Assembly: GCA_008501735.1 (NCBI GenBank)
Contig: QQUF01000028.1
Span: 93,813 to 157,812, forward strand
Reading direction: 5' to 3'
DNA: 64,000 bases
Source of the DNA: Calditrichota bacterium
Lineage (GTDB): Bacteria; CLD3
In this document: positions 17,041 to 23,314 of the stretch, in pieces
Numbering within the stretch: position 1 is the first letter of the stretch
Layout: every line of letters starts with the position of its first letter
Program-made: the position numbers and the translations under genes
The notes under the pieces: generated by a model
Seen by the model: the letters and a program-made list of their open reading frames with translations, nothing else
Databases searched by the model: none
Told to the model about the DNA's origin: nothing

Positions 17041-17997
17041 CTAGGCAGTTTCTGTAATACTTTCGAGGTTTCCTTTGTAAAGAAATTCTTTTGGATCTAA
17101 GCCTTGAAAACCATTTTCTAAAAGTTCTTGTAAATCTTTAAGACCTTCTTCTTTTTTTACAAAAACTCCGGGTTTTCCTGTGTAAAGTTGTGCAACAAAG
17201 AAAAACTGTGTCAAGAAATTTTGGATTCTTTGAGCTTGAGTTTCACTTTCTGCAAAATCTGGAAAATTTCCATTTACAAAAAGTTTTTGAACTTTTGCAG
17301 TTACTTCTTTTTGTGCCTCACTCAAAACTTTTGATTTTGAAGCAATTACATCAACTGCTGGATAAATTCCTTTCTTCGCCAACTTTCCATTCAGAATTAT
17401 TTCAGAATCAAAGTTTAAATTTTCGCTGTTTTTGTGTTCAGGAAAACAACTTACCAAAGTCAGAACTTGCCCGTTTTGCAAATTCGGGAAAAATTTGATT
17501 TCTCCGTCCAAAACTCTGTCGTCAATTACTAACAGAACTTTTTCATTTTTTGCCAATTCTTCCGCAAGTGAAATTGTGTTATTTAAGGCTTCACTAAAAA
17601 TTTCCTGTGAATCGTTTGCCTTTGTTAGAACCGAAACAATTTCACCTGCAAGGTTGCATTCTTTGAATTCTAAGAGAATGTCTTGCCACTCACGACTTCT
17701 TTCTTCGACTGCAAGCCAAATGACTTTTCCTCCAACTGTTTTGAGGAAATTTCTGATTAACTCCATTTCCAAGACCAACTTTCCACACCAAGAAGGTCCG
17801 GAAATTTTTGAAATTCCACCAAAAGTTAGAGGGGTAAAAACATCAATTGATTTAATTCCCGATTCAAAAGTTGTCTTCTCTGAATTTGAATTAGTAGAAA
17901 AATCATAGTTTTTCTTTTCAATTTCGATTCTGTCGCTTGAATCAATTCCATTTAATTTATAATCAAAAATTTTACCAAAGATTTCTTGAGTGTTCAT
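17041..17997 (-). CDS. Degenerate, truncated F1-ATPase beta-subunit-like protein
   Basis: A 318-residue protein that aligns by eye with the nucleotide-binding and C-terminal parts of ATP synthase beta. Matches in order: ESGIKSIDVFTPLTFGG (45-61; beta ETGIKVIDLL type), P-loop position GPSWCGKL (67-74; beta GGAGVGKT), EERSREWQD (98-106; beta GERTREGND), Walker-B-like VLLVIDD (154-160), KLAKKGIYPAVD (205-216), and AQRIQNFLTQFFFVAQLYTG (255-274). The N-terminal beta-barrel is missing (family about 465 residues), the P-loop Thr/Ser is Leu, the stretch between Walker B and GIYPAVD is shortened, and the DELSEED torque helix is not recognisable. It is therefore unlikely to be a working synthase subunit. 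It is the last gene of a locus headed by a sigma-ankyrin protein. The role is unknown; regulation or nucleotide sensing is only a guess. Confidence 0.75.
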   Translation of the reverse strand: MNTQEIFGKIFDYKLNGIDSSDRIEIEKKNYDFSTNSNSEKTTFESGIKSIDVFTPLTFGGISKISGPSWCGKLVLEMELIRNFLKTVGGKVIWLAVEERSREWQDILLEFKECNLAGEIVSVLTKANDSQEIFSEALNNTISLAEELAKNEKVLLVIDDRVLDGEIKFFPNLQNGQVLTLVSCFPEHKNSENLNFDSEIILNGKLAKKGIYPAVDVIASKSKVLSEAQKEVTAKVQKLFVNGNFPDFAESETQAQRIQNFLTQFFFVAQLYTGKPGVFVKKEEGLKDLQELLENGFQGLDPKEFLYKGNLESITETA

Positions 17998-18371
17998 TTT
18001 ATTTACCTTCCAAAGTTTTTACAGTTTTTGCATTTTCATTAATTTTTGCCCAATCCAAAGCAGTAAGTCCATTTGAATCTTTTAGTTTGATTTCTGCTCC
18101 ACTTTGGACAAGCAAATCCACCATTCCGATTGATAAATTTGATTTGTAGTCAAAAATTTGACCAAACATTTCTTGAGTTTGCATTTTATTTACCTTCCAA
18201 AGTTTTTACGATTTCTGTGTTTTCATTAATTTTTGCCCAATCCAAAGCGGTAAATCCGTTTGAATCTTTTAGTTCGGTTTTTGCTCCATTTTGGATTAAC
18301 AAATTCACCATTCCAATGGAATTGTTTGTTGCTGCCCAATGCAAAGGAGTTCTACCGAATTTGTCTTTTGT
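17997..18371 (-). repeat. Tandem duplication (about 187 bp, two diverged copies)
   Basis: Copy 1 covers the last 44 codons of the sigma-ankyrin gene plus the first codons of the small frame. Copy 2 covers the rest of the small frame plus the first codons of the F1-beta-like gene. Protein identity between copies is high (SIGMVxLLxQxGAxxxLKDS and TALDWAKINEN), with several substitutions, so the event is not recent. Boundaries are approximate. Confidence 0.75.
17999..18184 (-). pseudogene. 61-codon ankyrin fragment made by a tandem duplication
   Basis: The short frame begins MQTQEMFGQIFDYKSN, nearly the same as the start of the F1-beta-like protein (MNTQEIFGKIFDYKLN), then switches to SIGMVDLLVQSGAEIKLKDS and ends INENAKTVKTLEGK, almost the C-terminus of the upstream sigma-ankyrin protein. 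It is thus a diverged 187-bp copy of the junction between the two flanking genes. Both junctions have the same spacing (TAA, one A, ATG). It may be translated as a single ankyrin-like repeat, but it is best viewed as a duplication remnant. Confidence 0.72.
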
Positions 18372-19376
18372 GTTGCAATCAATTCCGCATTCCAAAAGTG
18401 CTTTCAAAATTTCCTCATTCCTTTGTGCGACTGCAAAATGAATTGCTGAAGCGTGAGATTTTTTGTCTTCCGAAGAAGCACCGTTTTTAATTAAAATTTT
18501 TGCGACTTCTGTAAAGTTGTATGAAATCGCAGTAAAAAGTGGAGTTTTCCCGCTCCAATCGGAAACATTGATTTCAGTTTTTTGCTCAATTAAAAATTTT
18601 ACAATTTCGACATTTCCACAAAAAGCTGCCCAATGTAAAGCTGTCCAACCGTCTTGGTTGCTCGTTACATTTTCGTTTGTGCTTGCGTCGTAAGAAGTTT
18701 GCCCGAAGTGAATTCTTGTCGAGTAACGTGTTCCTTCTTTGCTTTCTTGGTAGTTGAGCAAGTTTGCATTCTTTGCAACAATCTCTTTTATTTTTGGCAG
18801 ATTTTCGTTTCTGATTGCATAAAAAAGTTCAAATGATTTTGCAAAGTAATTTTCCTGTTTTTGAGGCATTTGGTTAAATCTTTCTTTTATTTTATTTCTT
18901 GAGAGTTGCAGCCTTTTCTTGACTGTTGTTAGCGGTAAGTCGAACTTTGCCGCAATTTCCTTTTGCGAGTAACCCGATAAATAAAATAATTTTGCGATTT
19001 CGATTTCTTTTGGAGGTAAGTTGTCCAACTCTTCGACAATTTCTTCAAACTGCTCATTTTTTTCAGAGTAACGAAAATTTTTGAGTGAATCCAAAGTTGT
19101 GTGTTGGACTTTGTTTTTACGATTAAACCTTTCGCATTTACCGATTATGATTTTTTTGAGCCAACTCGAAAAAGCTTTTGGTTCTTTCAGATTTTGCAAT
19201 TTCAACCACGCTTCAATAAATGCTTCTTGCGTAACGTCTTTTGCAAAATTTTTATCCCTAACTTTTTCGTAACTTATAAAATAAGAACTTTGGCTAAATC
19301 TAACCACAATCTTAGAAAATGACTTTGCATCACCTTCTTTAGATTTATTTATCAGAATTTCTAAATTTTCAATCAT
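18186..19376 (-). CDS. ECF-type sigma factor fused to ankyrin repeats
   Basis: A 396-residue regulator. Region 2 of a sigma-70/ECF factor is at about 7-80 (KDVTQEAFIEAWLKLQ; KAFSSWLKKI), and region 4 helix-turn-helix at about 115-168 (LPPKEIEIAKLFYLSGYSQ; LPLTTVKKRLQLSR). A linker with a degenerate repeat (180-240) follows, then at least four ankyrin repeats (about 241-396: GWTALHWAAFCGNVEIVKFL, GKTPLFTAI, ASAIHFAVAQ, GRTPLHWAATNN). ECF factors are normally controlled by anti-sigma factors; none is adjacent, so the ankyrin domain may act as a built-in control or docking module. The downstream F1-beta-like gene starts one base after the duplicated stop. Transcribed divergently from the Cys-rich gene at 19512. 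Confidence 0.9.
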   Translation of the reverse strand: MIENLEILINKSKEGDAKSFSKIVVRFSQSSYFISYEKVRDKNFAKDVTQEAFIEAWLKLQNLKEPKAFSSWLKKIIIGKCERFNRKNKVQHTTLDSLKNFRYSEKNEQFEEIVEELDNLPPKEIEIAKLFYLSGYSQKEIAAKFDLPLTTVKKRLQLSRNKIKERFNQMPQKQENYFAKSFELFYAIRNENLPKIKEIVAKNANLLNYQESKEGTRYSTRIHFGQTSYDASTNENVTSNQDGWTALHWAAFCGNVEIVKFLIEQKTEINVSDWSGKTPLFTAISYNFTEVAKILIKNGASSEDKKSHASAIHFAVAQRNEEILKALLECGIDCNTKDKFGRTPLHWAATNNSIGMVNLLIQNGAKTELKDSNGFTALDWAKINENTEIVKTLEGK

Positions 19377-19511
19377 TTCTGAGGAGTTTCTTAAGTTTTT
19401 ATTTTAGAGTGCCAATTGAAATGCAAAAGGTGAATTAATTTTTCAAAAAAGTTTTATCTTGTGCAAAAAATTACAACGAAGTATATTTTTTATTTCAAGA
19501 AATTTGACCAA

Positions 19512-19724
19512 ATGAATACTGAAAACGATAAAAAAATCTGCCCAATTTGCGAACAAGAAAACAGTTGCAGTTTACTTCAAGGTAAATCAAAATGCTGGTG
19601 CTTCAACCGAGAATTTCCACCTGAACTTTTGGAACTCGTCAGCGAAAAAGAACTTTCTTGCATTTGTGAAAACTGTCTTGAAAAATTCACAGAATTAAAA
19701 GTCCCTCTTGGAAGAGGGATTTAG
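19512..19724 (+). CDS. Cysteine-rich CWC-type small protein
   Basis: A 70-residue protein with the pattern CPIC-x4-NSC, KCWCFN and CIC-x2-C, matching the cysteine-rich CWC family, which presumably binds zinc. The start ATG 19512 gives the compact product MNTENDKKICPICEQ; a longer in-frame ATG at 19461 adds a hydrophobic, unrelated leader. The last residues (KVPLGRGI) are encoded by a dispersed repeat (see the repeat at 19700), so the natural C-terminus was probably replaced by an insertion. Function unknown. Confidence 0.75.
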   Translation: MNTENDKKICPICEQENSCSLLQGKSKCWCFNREFPPELLELVSEKELSCICENCLEKFTELKVPLGRGI

Positions 19725-19733
19725 GGAGATGTT
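19700..19733 (+). repeat. Palindromic CCCTCTT...AAGAGGG repeat at the end of the CWC gene
   Basis: TCCCTCTTGGAAGAGGGATT followed by TAGGGAGATGTT: a small hairpin (CCCTCTT/AAGAGGG) with a direct GGGATTTAGGGAGAT tail. Repeats of this form occur widely between genes in bacteria. Here it supplies the last codons and stop of the CWC gene. Confidence 0.6.
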
Positions 19734-19777
19734 AAAAACATTCCGAGTAACTGCAACTTCAAAATTAGGAAAAAATA

Positions 19778-19990
19778 ATGGAATGTATTTTTTGCAAAGG
19801 AACAATGGAAAAAGGTTTTGCACCTTTCCAAATTGATAGAAAAAATTACCACTTTACTTTAGAAAAAGTTCCTGCTTGGGTTTGCACACAATGTGGAGAA
19901 AAGTATTTTGAAGAAAATGAAGTTAAAAAAATCCAAGAATTGTTAGAAAAGATTGACTCTGAAACAAACGACTTTTCAAAAGTCGCATAA
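19778..19990 (+). CDS. YgiT/MqsA-type zinc-finger protein
   Basis: A 70-residue protein with two zinc knuckles: CIFCKG (Cys3/Cys6) and CTQCGEKYF (about 36-44), the typical YgiT-type zinc finger found in antitoxins of MqsA or DUF4258-linked systems. The family usually has a helix-turn-helix or a toxin gene next to it; neither is seen, since the 53 bases upstream are repeat DNA. It ends 17 bases before the OYE gene and may be co-transcribed with it. Confidence 0.75.
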   Translation: MECIFCKGTMEKGFAPFQIDRKNYHFTLEKVPAWVCTQCGEKYFEENEVKKIQELLEKIDSETNDFSKVA

Positions 19991-20007
19991 AAATTTTAGG
20001 AAAATAA

Positions 20008-21417
20008 ATGCTTTTTGAACCTTACAAAATAAATTCAATGACACTTCCGAATAGAATCGTTCTTCCTGCAATGGTTACAAGACTCAGCGGAGAAGACGGA
20101 TTTGTCAACAAAGAAATTCACGACCGTTACATTCGTTTTGCAAAAGGCGAAGTTGGTTTGATTGTCGTCGAAGCAATGGCAATTCACACGGCAAAAAGTG
20201 GTCCATTACTCAGACTTTCAGATGATAAATTTATCCCTGGGCTTCGAGACTTAGCAAAAGAAATTCACGAAATCAGTCCTTCCAAAGTTGTGCCTCAAAT
20301 TATTCACTTTCTTAAAGTTGCACGTTCAGGTTGGCGACAAAAAATCCAAGACCTTTCGATTGCAGACATCAAAGGAATTATTAAAAATTATGGAGAAGCC
20401 GCTTACCGTTCAGCCGAATGTGGATTTGACGGAGTTGAACTTCATATGGCTCACGCATATACAGTTTCATCTTTCCTTTCTCGCAAAAACACAAGACGCG
20501 ATGAATACGGAGGAAAATCAATCGAAAACAGAATGCGTTTGATGTGCGAAGTTTACGAGGAAGTCCGAAGAAGTGTTGGCAAAGATTTTCCAGTTGGAGT
20601 TCGTTTTGTCGGTGAAGAAGGAATTAAAGGTGGTTATTCAACAGAAGATTCAAAAATTATCGCTCTAAAAATGGCTCAACTTGGATTCGATTACATCAGC
20701 GTTTCAGCAGGCGGAAAATTTGAAGATGCAGTAAAAAAGGAAGGTGAACCACCTTATCCTTACACAGGTTACAGCGGAGACAAATGTATGCCAGGAAGTC
20801 AATATCCTGACGCTTACAACATCTACTTACCTGAAGCTATCAAAAAATACATTAATGCAAATGGTTACAACACTCCGATTGTCGGTGCAGGAAAGATTTC
20901 TAAAAGCTCAACTGCGGAAGAAATTCTTGAAAATGGACAAGCGGATTTAATCGGAATGGCAAGAGCTCTTCTCGCTGACCCAGATTTACCGAAGAAAATT
21001 CGTGAAGGAAGAGAAGACAAAGTTGTTGAGTGTATTTACTGGAATATTTGTAAAGGACTTGACGAAGCATTCAAAAAAGTAACTTGCGGACTTTGGCCCA
21101 AAGGTGCAGTTCAAGCTCCTGAAAGCAATGATGAAAGCATTCCTGAATGGGAAACCGACGGAAAGTTAAAAGCAGAAATCAAAAAAAGTGCAATTCATTT
21201 GAAGTGGGAAACTGCAACTGACGACGAAGAAATTATGGGTTACGATGTTTTCCGTTCTGAAAACGGATTAGATTTTGAAAGAATTTACGCTGTAAAAAGA
21301 CCTTCTTACCAAGACAACACAGCTTTCAGCGGAAATTCTTACTCTTACTTTGTCAGAGCTTACGATTTAGCAGGAAACAAAAGTGTAAAATCAAATGTTG
21401 CAGAAATTAGATTCTAA
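20008..21417 (+). CDS. Old Yellow Enzyme-family oxidoreductase with C-terminal Fn3-like domain
   Basis: FMN-binding TIM barrel (about 1-345) like NADH:flavin oxidoreductases and 2-enoate/2,4-dienoyl-CoA reductases: LPNRIVLPAM at 13-22 and GFDGVELHMAHAYTVSSFLS at 139-158, then RRDEYGGKSIENRMRL. The Cys-rich segment that binds a 4Fe-4S cluster in enoate reductases reads CIYWNICKGL...KKVTC (342-360), three cysteines instead of four. The usual C-terminal FAD/NAD domain is absent; instead residues about 386-469 look like a fibronectin-III domain (AIHLKWETATDDEEIMGYDV; SYSYFVRAYDLAGNKS). No signal peptide is visible, so an Fn3 module on a cytoplasmic enzyme is odd. The substrate is unknown. Confidence 0.82.
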   Translation: MLFEPYKINSMTLPNRIVLPAMVTRLSGEDGFVNKEIHDRYIRFAKGEVGLIVVEAMAIHTAKSGPLLRLSDDKFIPGLRDLAKEIHEISPSKVVPQIIHFLKVARSGWRQKIQDLSIADIKGIIKNYGEAAYRSAECGFDGVELHMAHAYTVSSFLSRKNTRRDEYGGKSIENRMRLMCEVYEEVRRSVGKDFPVGVRFVGEEGIKGGYSTEDSKIIALKMAQLGFDYISVSAGGKFEDAVKKEGEPPYPYTGYSGDKCMPGSQYPDAYNIYLPEAIKKYINANGYNTPIVGAGKISKSSTAEEILENGQADLIGMARALLADPDLPKKIREGREDKVVECIYWNICKGLDEAFKKVTCGLWPKGAVQAPESNDESIPEWETDGKLKAEIKKSAIHLKWETATDDEEIMGYDVFRSENGLDFERIYAVKRPSYQDNTAFSGNSYSYFVRAYDLAGNKSVKSNVAEIRF

Positions 21418-21418
21418 A

Positions 21419-21715
21419 ATGAAGACACTAAAAGAAATTCAAGAAATTTTAATAAAGCATGAAAACCAAATTAAGAATGGTTTTAAAGTTCAAGAGATTG
21501 GAATCTTTGGTTCTTACTCAAAAAATGAACAAAGTAATTCGAGCGATGTTGACGTTTTAGTCCTTTTTCAAAAAGACGGAAAATCTTTCGATAATTTTAT
21601 GGACTTGAAATTTTACTTAGAAGAACTTCTTGAAGAAAAAATAGATTTAGTTCTCAAAAATGCATTAAGAGAAGAAATTAAAGATGAAATATTAGAGGAC
21701 ACAATTTATTTCTAA
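21419..21715 (+). CDS. MNT-type nucleotidyltransferase antitoxin (MntA-like)
   Basis: Minimal nucleotidyltransferase of 98 residues with the motif GSYSKNEQSNSSDVDVLVLF (GS-x9-DxD). In MntA-HepT systems this protein AMPylates and silences the HEPN toxin. I chose ATG 21419, one base after the upstream stop; an earlier in-frame ATG lies inside the OYE gene. The HEPN gene follows after 19 bases. Confidence 0.85.
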   Translation: MKTLKEIQEILIKHENQIKNGFKVQEIGIFGSYSKNEQSNSSDVDVLVLFQKDGKSFDNFMDLKFYLEELLEEKIDLVLKNALREEIKDEILEDTIYF

Positions 21716-21734
21716 GTCAAAAAGAAATTACTTA

Positions 21735-22061
21735 ATGTTTCTTAGTGATATTTTGGAATCTTGTAGAAAAATTCAAAAGTACACTAAAGAGAAATACTTT
21801 GAGGATTTGATTTCTGAAGAAATGCTTTTGGATGCACTTGTTAGAAATTTGGAAATTATTGGCGAAGCGGCTAAAAATATTCCAACTGATGTAAAAGACA
21901 GGCATTCTCATATAGAGTGGAGAAAAATTGCAGGACTTCGAGATTACCTAATTCACGTTTATTTCGGAATTGACGAAGAAATACTTTGGGACATTGTAAA
22001 GAATAAAATTCCAAAACTTCAACAAGACATAAAAGAAATTCTCAGACACGAACAATCTTAA
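21735..22061 (+). CDS. HEPN-domain toxin (HepT-like, DUF86)
   Basis: All-helical 108-residue HEPN protein. The RNase motif R-x4-H-x-Y is present as RDYLIHVY (Arg69, His74, Tyr76); the Tyr is the residue AMPylated in characterised HepT proteins. The preceding segment LVRNLEIIGEAAKNIP is also typical of DUF86. Partner of the MNT protein directly upstream, together forming a MntA-HepT toxin-antitoxin module. Confidence 0.87.
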   Translation: MFLSDILESCRKIQKYTKEKYFEDLISEEMLLDALVRNLEIIGEAAKNIPTDVKDRHSHIEWRKIAGLRDYLIHVYFGIDEEILWDIVKNKIPKLQQDIKEILRHEQS

Positions 22062-22070
22062 GGAATAGAT

Positions 22071-22844
22071 TTGACTTTAAAAAACAAAACTGCACTCGTA
22101 ACAGGTGCAAGTCGTGGAATTGGAAAAGCAATCGCTTTGACTTTAGCAAAACAAGGTGTGAATTTAATTTTGACTGCAAGAAGCACTGATTCATTGAATT
22201 TGACTTTAGCAGAAGCAGAGAAATTTGGTATAAAAGGCAAAGTTTTTTCTTGTGATTTTGCGAAAAAAAGTGAAGTTGGAAACCTGATTTCACAAGTTAA
22301 AAATCATTCACAAATTGACATTTTAATCAATAATGCAGGAATTGCAGAAAGCTATCCTTTGCTCAAGACAAGTTTTGAAGAATGGCAAAGGCATTTTGCT
22401 GTAAACGTTGATTCGACTTTCCTTTTGACTCAAGCATTTATTTCCGAAATGGCTGTGAAAAAATGGGGAAGAATTGTGAACGTTGCTTCAACTGCGGGAA
22501 AAGTTGGTTACGCTTACACTGCTGCTTACACTGCTTCCAAACACGCTTTACTTGGTCTGACAAAAGTTGCTGCACTTGAATTTGCGAAAAAAGGTGTAAC
22601 CGTAAATGCAGTTTGTCCTTCTTTTGTAAACACAGAAATTGTGAGCAAAAGTATCCAAAAAATAAATGAAACAACAGGAATGAAAGAAGACAAAGCACGC
22701 GAAACTCTGTCGAGACTTTCACCACAAAACAGACTTTTAGAAACACAAGAAATCGCCGATTTGACTGTCTTTCTCTGCTCAAAAGAGGCAAAGGGAATTA
22801 CAGGTCAAGGAATTAATATTGATGGCGGAACTCTAACTTTTTAG
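22071..22844 (+). CDS. SDR-family 3-oxoacyl-ACP reductase-like enzyme
   Basis: Classical short-chain dehydrogenase, 257 residues: NAD(P)-binding TGASRGIGKAIAL (about 11-23), NNAGIAES, catalytic Ser and YTAAYTASKHALLGLTK (Tyr-x3-Lys), and a C-terminal GQGINIDGGTLTF like FabG-type and 3-hydroxybutyrate dehydrogenase-type enzymes. The start is TTG at 22071 preceded by AAGGA; no upstream ATG fits. It begins 9 bases after the HEPN stop. The exact substrate is not determinable. Confidence 0.85.
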   Translation: MTLKNKTALVTGASRGIGKAIALTLAKQGVNLILTARSTDSLNLTLAEAEKFGIKGKVFSCDFAKKSEVGNLISQVKNHSQIDILINNAGIAESYPLLKTSFEEWQRHFAVNVDSTFLLTQAFISEMAVKKWGRIVNVASTAGKVGYAYTAAYTASKHALLGLTKVAALEFAKKGVTVNAVCPSFVNTEIVSKSIQKINETTGMKEDKARETLSRLSPQNRLLETQEIADLTVFLCSKEAKGITGQGINIDGGTLTF

Positions 22845-22861
22845 TAAAATGAGATTTTAAA

Positions 22862-23248
22862 ATGGATAAAAATACAGTAAAACAAATCGCTTTTGAAGCA
22901 CGACAAAAACTCGGCGAGAAAGCAACACCTGAATTAGTTGAAAAAGTGGTAAGAAGAACTTTGGAGTTGATGGGAAATAATGAAATTGCTACCCAAACAA
23001 AAAATACATTTTCAGAAAAACTGACTGGAATTTTAACTGTCGTCGGTAATTCAGAAAAACTTGACTCTGTTAGAAGTTTAATAAAAAGCTCACACTGTAA
23101 AATTTTTGTTGAACAAAGCTTTAACGTTAGAGATAGGCAAGTAACACATTTTTCGATTGATTGTTCCGAAAGCATTGCATCACCACAGGAAGTTGTAAAG
23201 CAAATTAATCAACTGGGTTCTTTAGAAAGTCATTTTTTTAAAATCTAA
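22862..23248 (+). CDS. Hypothetical protein of 128 residues
   Basis: Not recognised. The N-terminal third is helical and charged (KQIAFEARQKLGEKATPELV). The C-terminal part (about 50-128) looks like an alpha/beta domain with a regular pattern (LTGILTVVGNSEKLDSV, then RQVTHFSIDCSES), perhaps a small ACT-like ligand-binding fold, but this is weak. It lies 17 bases after the SDR on the same strand and is followed by a terminator, so it is the last gene of that transcript. Confidence 0.6.
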   Translation: MDKNTVKQIAFEARQKLGEKATPELVEKVVRRTLELMGNNEIATQTKNTFSEKLTGILTVVGNSEKLDSVRSLIKSSHCKIFVEQSFNVRDRQVTHFSIDCSESIASPQEVVKQINQLGSLESHFFKI

Positions 23249-23262
23249 ACTTTATAAATAAA

Positions 23263-23294
23263 AAAAGGCAATTTGAATTAACAAATTGCCTTTT
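23263..23294. terminator. Bidirectional intrinsic terminator
   Basis: AAAAGGCAATTT and AAATTGCCTTTT form a 12-bp perfect stem with an 8-base loop, between the convergent 128-residue protein gene and the LruC lipoprotein gene. Confidence 0.82.
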
Positions 23295-23314
23295 AAATGA
23301 GGTATTTGAGAAAT

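Noticed and set aside
17432..17908. 158-codon frame antisense to the F1-beta-like gene
   Set aside because: The opposite strand matches F1-beta residue by residue; the antisense frame has no recognisable domain or ribosome site.
17041..17997. Interpretation as a functional ATP synthase beta subunit (atpD)
   Set aside because: Too short, lacks the N-terminal barrel, the P-loop Thr/Ser and the DELSEED region, and is not near other atp genes.
19729..19836. Short frame on the + strand overlapping the YgiT gene (starts MLKTFRV)
   Set aside because: It begins in repeat DNA, overlaps the well-supported YgiT-type gene in another frame, and has no family features.
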